Source: Borrelia sp. HM
GTDB lineage: Bacteria; Spirochaetota; Spirochaetia; Borreliales; Borreliaceae
DNA length: 64,000 bases
Assembly (NCBI RefSeq): GCF_019669085.1
Contig: NZ_AP024401.1
Span: 496,001 to 560,000 of the forward strand
Reading direction: 5' to 3'
Both the position numbers and the translations under genes were made by a program. This document shows, piece by piece, positions 46,204 through 54,117 of the stretch; the stretch's first letter is position 1; each line of letters opens with the position of its first letter. The notes under the pieces are model-generated. The model was not told the DNA's origin. It worked only from the letters and a program-made list of their open reading frames with translations, and did no database searches.

Positions 46204-48015
46204 ATGAAAAGATATTTGAGCTTAAGCTTTTTTTACTTGTTGTTTGGTATATTTTTTTTGTTCTTTATTATTTTTATTCAGTTTAGAGACTTGAGTTCAA
46301 GTGTATTTTTTTTAAGAGATTTACAATTTTTAGCTAACAATAAGTTTGAAAATAATAAATCTGTTTTGGATAGTCTTGTTATCAGCTTAAGGGGAATTAA
46401 GATAAACTTGTCTAAGGATAAACCACTTTTTATTCCTGAAACTAGGCTTAATTTGTATCCCGTTGATTATAAATTGCAGGGAGATGCAGTTTATATTTAT
46501 TTTGCAAATAATATTTTTTTATCATTTGCATTTGATTCAAATGATAATTTTAGTATTAGTTCAAATCTTTCTAAAAAACTGATAATAAGTTATGAAATTG
46601 AAGGTGATTATAAAATTTTATTTGATGAAAATATTACAATTAATGGTTCAGATAGCTATTTTGAAGTTATTTTGGGGAAGCATAGTCATATTAATGATAA
46701 GGAAATTTCAGTTAGTCCTCAGGAAAGTTTTCAGATTGGCAAATTGATTAAAAAATCAAAAATGTCAGAAGAATTTATATCTCAAACATCTTCTAATAAT
46801 GATACTCCGTTAGGTATGAATTCTTCTGATATGTATTCATTAATTAATATTATAGATAAGAAGGATTTTGACTCAAAGTTGGCACTATTTAGAGATAAAG
46901 CCTATGATTATTGGACCAATAAGTCAAAATTTAGTGTTAAACAAGGTGGGTGGCTTAAAGATAATGTATATTCTTTTAATGAGAATATATTTGTTTATCT
47001 TTTAGCTGAGTCTTTGATGAAACCTAATTATGAGAAGATATTTTTAAATCTTCAATCTTTAATAAGATTTAATCAAGATAAATTAACACATTTAAGTGTG
47101 AGTTACTATGCTGATTCAGAAAAACTTGATCAATTTTTTCATTATTTATCTGTAAATAAGAAGTTTATTGATTCTCTTGAGTTGGATAAGCTTTTAGAAT
47201 ATTTAAAAGAGGATGCTTATCTTTTGGAGAAAATTTTTTTATCTGAGAATATTTCTATTTTAAATGGTGCTTTAAATATTTTAAGGAATCCAGAGATAAT
47301 ATTGACTTCTAGATTTAATTTAGTTCAAGCTTATAATGTACTTTCTAATTATATTATATTTTTGAAATTTGATAATGATAATTTGATTATTGGGCGACTA
47401 AAAGAAGAACTAACCAAGTTTGTATCTACTTTATTTTCTGTAACTAGTAATGGTGAAGTCTATGTTTTTGATGATAAGAGTTATTTGTCTAGAGATTTAA
47501 AATATACACTTAAGATCGCAGGCCTACTTAAAAGACTTGCTTATCAGTTGAGAGATGATTTAATGTTACAGTTTACTTGTAATGCTATTTATTATTCTTT
47601 AATTAATCCTGATGTTGATCAAATTCCTTGTGAAGATTATTATGCCGATATTGTGGATAATGATTATATTCCAAAGTTCAGCTTATTTCCAAATCTTGGA
47701 GTTGGTAATTGGATTTATGGTGCATCAAAAATTGTAAATTTTAAATTTTCTAAGGATTTTTATTCTATTGATTTTGAGCGTAATTTAAATATTCCTGGAT
47801 ATTTTTTTTTCAAAGGTATTGAGATTCCTACGTTGATTAAATTTAGGGATATTAGTTGGTTTACAGACCCTCAGTTTTACATATATTCTGATGGATGGAG
47901 ATATTATTTTGATAACAAGATGTTGGTTGTAAAAATAACACCAAAGAAGATCAGTGATACGAATATTCTATTGAGATTTGATAATATAAATTTAATTAGG
48001 AATGTTAATGAGTAA
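46204..48015 (+). CDS. Membrane-anchored protein of unknown function
   Basis: 603 residues. One N-terminal hydrophobic segment (YLSLSFFYLLFGIFFLFFIIFI) could be an anchor or uncleaved signal; the rest is predicted extracytoplasmic and contains no motif I recognise. Aromatic-rich stretches (FSLFPNLGVGNWIYGASKIV, YFFFKGIEIPTLIKF) hint at a beta-rich or carbohydrate-binding fold. No ribosome binding site precedes the ATG. The 3' end overlaps coaX by 8 bases (ATGAGTAA). Confidence 0.7.
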   Translation: MKRYLSLSFFYLLFGIFFLFFIIFIQFRDLSSSVFFLRDLQFLANNKFENNKSVLDSLVISLRGIKINLSKDKPLFIPETRLNLYPVDYKLQGDAVYIYFANNIFLSFAFDSNDNFSISSNLSKKLIISYEIEGDYKILFDENITINGSDSYFEVILGKHSHINDKEISVSPQESFQIGKLIKKSKMSEEFISQTSSNNDTPLGMNSSDMYSLINIIDKKDFDSKLALFRDKAYDYWTNKSKFSVKQGGWLKDNVYSFNENIFVYLLAESLMKPNYEKIFLNLQSLIRFNQDKLTHLSVSYYADSEKLDQFFHYLSVNKKFIDSLELDKLLEYLKEDAYLLEKIFLSENISILNGALNILRNPEIILTSRFNLVQAYNVLSNYIIFLKFDNDNLIIGRLKEELTKFVSTLFSVTSNGEVYVFDDKSYLSRDLKYTLKIAGLLKRLAYQLRDDLMLQFTCNAIYYSLINPDVDQIPCEDYYADIVDNDYIPKFSLFPNLGVGNWIYGASKIVNFKFSKDFYSIDFERNLNIPGYFFFKGIEIPTLIKFRDISWFTDPQFYIYSDGWRYYFDNKMLVVKITPKKISDTNILLRFDNINLIRNVNE

Positions 48016-48793
48016 ATTTTTTTATACGTCCCGTTTAATCATTGATATTGGAAATACCAGTATATCTTTTGCATTTTATGAGCTTAATAAAATGCAGATA
48101 TTTTGTAAGCTTGGGACAAGACGTGATTTGAGTTTCAAGGAACTTTATGATTTCCTTAAGTATAAGTTTGATTGTAAGGTTGATAAAATATTTGTAAGTA
48201 GTGTTGTACCAGTTATTGATAAAATACTAGTGAATGTTATTGTTTCTCTTTATAAAGTGAATCCTTTATTCATTAGATTTGATTTAAACTATGATTTAAG
48301 TTTTAATCTTTATAATAGCAATCGATTTGTATTAGGTTCAGATGTTTTTGCAAATCTTGTTGGAGCTATTGAGTTTTATAATATTAATGATGCTTTAGTA
48401 GTAGACCTGGGAACTGCTTGTACTATTTTTGCTATTAGCAGGAAAGAAGGAATACTTGGTGGTCTTATTAATGGTGGACCTTTTACAAGTTTAAATTCAT
48501 TAGTTCATAGTGCCTATCTTTTAAAAAATTTTAATCTTACAGTTCCAAAAGAACTGCTTGGGATTTCAACAATTGATAGTATAAATAGTGGGGTAATTTA
48601 TCAGTACAAATATTTAATAGAGGGTGTTTATTATGAACTTGTACGTGATTATGAAAGGGAATTTAATCTAATAATAACTGGCGGAAATTCTTATTTAATT
48701 TTGCCTTTAATAAATGTGGATTTTGTTCATAATTTGTATTTGACCATTGAGGGAATTAGGATTTTGGGAAATGCCTTTAAAGAAGATTATTAG
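48008..48793 (+). CDS. coaX: Type III pantothenate kinase
   Basis: First step of coenzyme A synthesis, phosphorylating pantothenate. 261 residues of the ASKHA fold: LIIDIGNTSISFAFY with Asp13, LGSDVFANLVGA, and VVDLGTACTIFAI followed by LGGLINGGPFTSLNSL. ATG 48008 is preferred over ATG 48002 because AGG at 47998-48000 is better spaced. The start overlaps the end of the preceding gene. Confidence 0.93.
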   Translation: MSKFFYTSRLIIDIGNTSISFAFYELNKMQIFCKLGTRRDLSFKELYDFLKYKFDCKVDKIFVSSVVPVIDKILVNVIVSLYKVNPLFIRFDLNYDLSFNLYNSNRFVLGSDVFANLVGAIEFYNINDALVVDLGTACTIFAISRKEGILGGLINGGPFTSLNSLVHSAYLLKNFNLTVPKELLGISTIDSINSGVIYQYKYLIEGVYYELVRDYEREFNLIITGGNSYLILPLINVDFVHNLYLTIEGIRILGNAFKEDY

Positions 48794-48838
48794 TACTTTT
48801 TGCATATTTTATTTCTGGTAAATTTTTTTGTTATATTT

Positions 48839-49645
48839 TTAATTTTTAAAAATATTTGTAAATAATTCTTTTTTGTCAAAGTCTTTATGTATTCCAAATC
48901 GGGTTAAAGAGAAATCATATTTTACGGGATCATCTTTATTGTTTTTTAAAAAGTGTTTTGTGACTTCTATTGCTTTTTTAAGACTTATATTTTTATTGAT
49001 TTGGATATTAAATAGTTTTGATGAGATATATGTCATATGAGTGTCCATTGGCACTATTAAATTTGATGGATTGAATTTGTTCCAAATTCCTAAATCAACT
49101 TCATCTTTTCTTATCATCCATCTTAAAAATAGAAATAATCTTTTACAAGCACTGCCTTTTGAAGGTTTTGGAAGTATTATTCCAAATGATTGCCCATTCA
49201 TTTTTTCCATTTGTGTTATTAGAGTATCTAAACTCAATACTAAGTTTTTATTTTTTTTGTAAATGTTATATAGTAAATTTTCAATTGTGAAATAATGTTC
49301 CTTGATCTTTTTAAAAGACATTAGTAATTGAACAATATCTTCTGTTTTAAAAAATCTATAAATAAAGTTTTTATATATTACATCCAAATCTTTTTTTTTA
49401 AGTCTTTCAAGTGTTTCTGAGGGCTGATTTCCCAGTGGTTTTAAAATTTGGTCAATTGCTAATAATATTTGTTCAACTCTTCCTAGTGCCAATGATGAGC
49501 TAATAAGTCCCACTAGCTCAATATCCTCTTGTTTAGTATATTTATATAAAAATTCTAGGGGATCAGGATGAACAAATTCTTTTTTATTGTATTTACTGTA
49601 TATGAGTTCTAACGTATCTAATATAGTATTTTTATCTTTTTGCAT
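48839..49645 (-). CDS. TIGR02757 (DUF2400) family protein
   Basis: 268 residues. Family signatures: FVHPDPLEFLY near the N terminus, LISSSLALGRVEQILLAID, and PKPSKGSACKRLFLFLRWMI with IVPMDTHMTYIS. The fold is related to helix-hairpin-helix DNA glycosylases, but no activity is established. ATG 49645 is chosen; a TTG at 49651 would add two residues. Its 5' end overlaps the upstream gene by 14 bases, so the three minus-strand genes here form one operon. Confidence 0.85.
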   Translation of the reverse strand: MQKDKNTILDTLELIYSKYNKKEFVHPDPLEFLYKYTKQEDIELVGLISSSLALGRVEQILLAIDQILKPLGNQPSETLERLKKKDLDVIYKNFIYRFFKTEDIVQLLMSFKKIKEHYFTIENLLYNIYKKNKNLVLSLDTLITQMEKMNGQSFGIILPKPSKGSACKRLFLFLRWMIRKDEVDLGIWNKFNPSNLIVPMDTHMTYISSKLFNIQINKNISLKKAIEVTKHFLKNNKDDPVKYDFSLTRFGIHKDFDKKELFTNIFKN

Positions 49646-50243
49646 TATCAAATTCTAATAATTCAAGTAATATTTTCTTTAACTTTTTATCATACAGCTT
49701 ATCTGTTGCCCATTTTCCGGTTAGATCATATATTGTTGGTGCAGAACCCCTTTTTACTAAGTAAAATCTGGGATCAACCATATTTGATTTTATATTTTTA
49801 CTTGAAGCATAAGCTTTTAAATGTTGAATATGTGCTCTTATTCCTTCTTTAATGTTAGAAAAAGAATTACCCTTTGTGAATTTATTAGTTGCTCCTATTC
49901 CTGAAAAATTGTGTTGTTCTTTAGAAACAATACCGTTAAATTTTAAAATACCTGTCTCAAGTAGCATTTGAGCATAAGCAATATCATAATTTATTCCTTC
50001 AATTAGAGATTCGTCTATATAAGTTTGTGCAATTTTTTTCACATATTCTGCTTCTAGATGAGGATTCATTTTTAATGTATATTTAACCAGAACTTCTATT
50101 TGACTTTTGCCTTTACTTAGTAAAAAAGGAATATACTTTTCTTTTTTTATTTCAGTGTTTATTTCAATTATGTCTTCAACACAATAACCTTTTACTGTTA
50201 ATAATATCAAAGGTATTATTAACAGTAAAAATGTTTTTGGCAT
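49632..50243 (-). CDS. Secreted glucosaminidase-domain protein (FlgJ/Bax-like)
   Basis: 203 residues. Signal peptide likely (FLLLIIPLILLTVKGYC). From about residue 62 a glucosaminidase (PF01832-type) domain: IDESLIEGINYDIAYAQMLLETG contains the catalytic Glu, then HNFSGIGATNKFTKGNSFSN and the GIRAHIQHLKAYAS block. It probably cleaves the glycan strands of peptidoglycan during growth or flagellar insertion. It lies 2 bases downstream of the 50246-51532 gene. Confidence 0.85.
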   Translation of the reverse strand: MPKTFLLLIIPLILLTVKGYCVEDIIEINTEIKKEKYIPFLLSKGKSQIEVLVKYTLKMNPHLEAEYVKKIAQTYIDESLIEGINYDIAYAQMLLETGILKFNGIVSKEQHNFSGIGATNKFTKGNSFSNIKEGIRAHIQHLKAYASSKNIKSNMVDPRFYLVKRGSAPTIYDLTGKWATDKLYDKKLKKILLELLEFDNAKR

Positions 50244-50245
50244 TT

Positions 50246-51532
50246 TTAAGATCCCCTTTCTTCAATAAATTTATTAATTTCATTGATTATGAAATCAAAT
50301 CTTGGTACAATCAGGCTTTTCTCTTTAAGAAAATTAAAACTTTCTAAATAACTTCTGCTGAAGATAAAATCAGAAATTTCGCCAATATGATTCATATTTA
50401 TTATCTTTATAGAAGATGGATCGATATTTGCTTTTTGCCATTCATTTTCATCTTTATTTATTAATAGTTGCAATGCTTTTATGTTTAAATTTTGAGGTTT
50501 TCCACCAATATTTATATATTTATTTATCTGTTTATTTGCACTGATAATTGAGTTTGCAATGTTTGCTTGGTTTCCCATTGTAATTAGAATTAACTTATTT
50601 AAATTCATTTTAGGACCTAAAAATTTTAGTTTTTGAGTTGATTTAATAAGTTCAAGAATATTTTGAATCTCTGAAACTTGAGATGGTATATCTTTTCTAT
50701 CGCTAAAAATTTTTATAGGTTCTACTAAGTACTTAATAGCTACATTTAAAGTATAACTTAGCAATCCCGAATTGTCATTTTTAACAAAATTGCTAGTATT
50801 TATATTTTTGTATTTTGGTGCATATAAATAGACAATATTTCCTTTTTTAACTAGTCTATTTACAAATGATTTAAACATTGCATCATGAGAATAAAATGGC
50901 AGTATTATTAAGATGCTTTCATATATTTTTTGATTGTTGCTAATTGGAGCGTCTTTATAGACATTAGCGTATAAAGGGAGATAATTCATTTCATTTATGA
51001 AAAATGGATTAAATTTATAAGATGCAAAAGGGTTTTGATGTCTAAGTCCTATAGTAAGATTAGTTGGATACCAAATTGATAAGTTTAAATTGTTCTTTTG
51101 ATCTTTGATCTTTGTAAAACCTACTTTGTAATTGGGATTTGTATCTTCTGGATAACTGATAAATAAGCCAAGATATGAAAATATTGTTGCAGTTAGTACA
51201 ATAATGATTGATGGTAATACTATCATTATTTTAAATGGGATAGTTAAAATTATTCTTTGAAGTTTATTGTATTTTTTATTTTGTTTTCTTCTAAGGATTA
51301 TTGTTTTTATAGTTTTAATAGTAGTTATGATTAAAAATAATAAAAATATTGCCCCAATATAAAACATCAATGGCCTAATTTCTATTAAATATAGTGTAAT
51401 TATAAAAAAGATTCCTGGAAAGACTATAAAATAATCTTCATAAGAGAATTCTCTTTTAATATTGAATAAGTTTATTGCTAAGAATATACTAAAACTGATT
51501 AAGAATATCACTTCATAATATTGTTCGTTCAT
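50246..51532 (-). CDS. Membrane protein with PAF-acetylhydrolase-like domain
   Basis: 428 residues. Four hydrophobic segments fill the first ~135 residues; an alpha/beta-hydrolase-like domain follows, starting VGFTKIKD...NLNLSIWYPT, the hallmark of platelet-activating-factor acetylhydrolase relatives, then SILIILPFYSHDAMFKS. At the nucleophile elbow I see LILITMGNQANIAN where GxSxG is expected, so the Ser seems lost. It may be a non-catalytic relative or use another residue. Confidence 0.65.
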   Translation of the reverse strand: MNEQYYEVIFLISFSIFLAINLFNIKREFSYEDYFIVFPGIFFIITLYLIEIRPLMFYIGAIFLLFLIITTIKTIKTIILRRKQNKKYNKLQRIILTIPFKIMIVLPSIIIVLTATIFSYLGLFISYPEDTNPNYKVGFTKIKDQKNNLNLSIWYPTNLTIGLRHQNPFASYKFNPFFINEMNYLPLYANVYKDAPISNNQKIYESILIILPFYSHDAMFKSFVNRLVKKGNIVYLYAPKYKNINTSNFVKNDNSGLLSYTLNVAIKYLVEPIKIFSDRKDIPSQVSEIQNILELIKSTQKLKFLGPKMNLNKLILITMGNQANIANSIISANKQINKYINIGGKPQNLNIKALQLLINKDENEWQKANIDPSSIKIINMNHIGEISDFIFSRSYLESFNFLKEKSLIVPRFDFIINEINKFIEERGS

Positions 51533-51812
51533 AAAAAATAATTTATTCCTTAATTAATTATAAGCGTAAAAATGTTATTTACAAAATAAATTGTAATCAT
51601 CATTTATAATGATTAGTATACTTTATAAGTCATTCTTTTTTGAATGATTATATATATAAATATAACCTTATTTTTAACTTTTTAAAGTTAGAGTTAGATT
51701 GTTTTATTTTTTAGTGTGTCTTATTTTAGATATTTGTTGCTTTTTATCTTATTATTGTTTGTTTTTATTATAATATGATTAGAGTTCTTAACTTAAAGGA
51801 CAGTGTTAAGAT

Positions 51813-52571
51813 ATGATGGGAATTTTTTTAGGCACCGGTGCATCAAGTGGTGTTCCTATGTTGAATTGCAATTGTAAAGTATGTAGTTTAAACTTAGCTA
51901 AAAATAAAAGACTTAGAAGTTCATTTTTGCTAAGTCTTCGTGGAATAAATTTATTAATTGATACAGGTCCTGATATTAGAATTCAGCTTTTAAGGGAAAA
52001 TGTGATTCATTTAGATTTGGTGTTGTATACTCATGAGCATTATGATCATATTATGGGATTTGATGATATTAAATGTTACACTAGAACTTCTCCTTTGCCC
52101 ATTTATGCGCGTGAGAGTACAATGCAACATATTAAAAATGCATTTCCGCATAATTTTTCATCAAAAATATCTATAAGCGGGAGAGCTAATGTCCTTCCTA
52201 ATTTGGCAGTGGATTTACAACAAATTGTTTTTAAAGGGATCAATATAATACCAATTCCTTTATTGCATGGAGACATAGTCAGTTTAGGATATAGAATAAA
52301 TAATTTAGCATATCTTACTGATGTTAAGTTTATTCCTGATATTTCTTATAATTATTTAAAAGGATTAGATGTACTTATAATAGATGCTTTAAGGATTAAG
52401 CCTCATCCTGGGCATTTAAATTTTGATGATGCTATTGTTGAGGTTAAAAAAATAAATCCTAAGATCACTTATTTTACACATATTTCGCATGATATAATGC
52501 ATGAAGAATTTGATTATCTAAAAAGAGATAATATTTATCTGGCTTATGATGGTCTTAGGATATATACTTAA
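51813..52571 (+). CDS. Metallo-beta-lactamase-fold phosphodiesterase (PhnP-like)
   Basis: 252 residues: GTGASSGVPMLNCNCKVC at the start, DTGPDIRIQLL, the metal motif THEHYDHIMGFDD near residues 73-85, LLHGDIVSLGYRI, LAYLTDVKFIP and FTHISHDI. PhnP is a cyclic-ribose phosphate phosphodiesterase; since no phn operon is near, the natural substrate is open. A TATAAT at 51769-51774 may be its -10. The preceding 280-base gap also has small hairpins (51594-51615 and 51630-51647). Confidence 0.9.
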   Translation: MMGIFLGTGASSGVPMLNCNCKVCSLNLAKNKRLRSSFLLSLRGINLLIDTGPDIRIQLLRENVIHLDLVLYTHEHYDHIMGFDDIKCYTRTSPLPIYARESTMQHIKNAFPHNFSSKISISGRANVLPNLAVDLQQIVFKGINIIPIPLLHGDIVSLGYRINNLAYLTDVKFIPDISYNYLKGLDVLIIDALRIKPHPGHLNFDDAIVEVKKINPKITYFTHISHDIMHEEFDYLKRDNIYLAYDGLRIYT

Positions 52572-52587
52572 GTTGGTATTATAGTTA

Positions 52588-53346
52588 ATGAATTTGATTT
52601 CTTGGAATGTAAATGGAATAAGAGCCCTTTTTGGTAAAGGTTTTCTTGATTTTATTGAAAAATATAATCCGGATATCTTATGCCTTCAAGAAACTAAGGC
52701 TTGTAAAGAACAATTGCCAAAAGAACTTGTTAATATTAAAGGATATTATTCTTACTTTTCAAAGTCCGTAATTAAAGGTTATAGTGGAGTTGGTCTTTAT
52801 TCAAAGATTGATCCCATTAAAGTAGAGAATATGAATATAGAAGGATTTGATAGGGAAGGAAGATGTTTAATTGTTTATTATAGTGATTTTATTCTTATTA
52901 ATTCGTATTTCCCTAATTCTCAAGCTTTAAGAAAAAGACTTAATTATAAGCTTGAGTTTCTAACTAGTCTTGAGTCTATTGCAAATTCACTTGTAAGTTC
53001 TGGAAAGAATATTATTATTTGTGGTGATTTTAATATTGCTCATACAGAAATTGATTTATTTAATCCTAAAACTAGCAGGGAATCTGCTGGTTTTTATATT
53101 GAAGAAACTACTTGGATGGATTCTTTTTTAAATCAAGGTTATGTTGATACTTTTAGAATGTTTAATAAGGAGCCGGGTAATTATACTTGGTGGGATTATA
53201 GAACAAAATCGAGAGAGCGTAATATAGGTTGGAGGATCGATTATTTTGTTGTTAATGCAAACTTTAAGTCCAAGATAAAAAATTCTTTAATTTTAAGTGA
53301 AGTAATGGGAAGTGATCATTGTCCTATTTTGTTGGATTTAAGCTAG
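52588..53346 (+). CDS. exoA: Exodeoxyribonuclease III / AP endonuclease
   Basis: Cuts DNA at abasic sites in base-excision repair. 252 residues, standard length: SWNVNGIRALFGKGF, LCLQETKACKEQLP with the metal-binding Glu, GYSGVGLYSK, ICGDFNIAHTEIDL, and the C-terminal GSDHCPILLDL with the catalytic His. It starts 16 bases after the PhnP-like gene. Confidence 0.96.
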   Translation: MNLISWNVNGIRALFGKGFLDFIEKYNPDILCLQETKACKEQLPKELVNIKGYYSYFSKSVIKGYSGVGLYSKIDPIKVENMNIEGFDREGRCLIVYYSDFILINSYFPNSQALRKRLNYKLEFLTSLESIANSLVSSGKNIIICGDFNIAHTEIDLFNPKTSRESAGFYIEETTWMDSFLNQGYVDTFRMFNKEPGNYTWWDYRTKSRERNIGWRIDYFVVNANFKSKIKNSLILSEVMGSDHCPILLDLS

Positions 53347-53361
53347 TATAAGAGGTGTTAG

Positions 53362-54117
53362 ATGTTTAAATATTTTACAATTATTATTAGTGTTTTATTT
53401 ATTCATGGGTCAATTTTTGGTATTGATTTAAATAATATTAATTTTTATCGCTATCTTGAAAATACAGAGCTTTTGCTTGTAATTCAATTATTGGAACGAG
53501 AGAAACATTTCAGTCAAAATAATGAACTCTTTACATATATTGATTTAGCCAATCAGGCTTTAACTGAGAAGGGTATTAAAATTATAAATGAAAATACTAA
53601 TTTAGATAGTATGCAACATAATAATGATTTAAAATATTTGAAAAATTGTAAAAATACGAAGTTTATTTTAAAAGCATCAAAAGATTTAAATCTTTTCATT
53701 TATTGTGATGGTAATGATGGATTTTTTAAAACTTTAGATGGTCGAAATATAGGATTTCAAGATGGTAAGTTTGTGATTTTAGATCCATTACCTTTTAAAG
53801 GCTATGAAAACATATCAAGTGAACATTCTACTATCGAAATTTATAATGCAAGTATTCTAGAACCTGATTTTAGTAAGTTTATTTTGGATAAGTATGGACC
53901 TTATGTTTATGTGGAAGAATTGAATAAAAAAGTTTACTTTGATGATATTGCAAAGTTATCAAATGAAGAATCCTTATTTTTATTTTATGACTTGTTTCCT
54001 GTTTCTAGGTTAAAGGGTATTAAGGATTGGTATGAGTTTGGATTTTCATCTATTTTGAAACAAATTAAAAAAGCTTATAATATAGAAATTAGTTTAAATG
54101 CAAGGAAAATTAAATGA
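53362..54117 (+). CDS. Secreted protein of unknown function
   Basis: 251 residues with a probable signal peptide (FTIIISVLFIHGSIFGID). The rest is globular, with no motif I recognise; KYGPYVYVEELNKKVYFDDI may form strands. Its stop overlaps the start of the M16 lipoprotein peptidase by 4 bases (ATGA), so the two are probably co-translated and may act together in the periplasm. Confidence 0.7.
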   Translation: MFKYFTIIISVLFIHGSIFGIDLNNINFYRYLENTELLLVIQLLEREKHFSQNNELFTYIDLANQALTEKGIKIINENTNLDSMQHNNDLKYLKNCKNTKFILKASKDLNLFIYCDGNDGFFKTLDGRNIGFQDGKFVILDPLPFKGYENISSEHSTIEIYNASILEPDFSKFILDKYGPYVYVEELNKKVYFDDIAKLSNEESLFLFYDLFPVSRLKGIKDWYEFGFSSILKQIKKAYNIEISLNARKIK

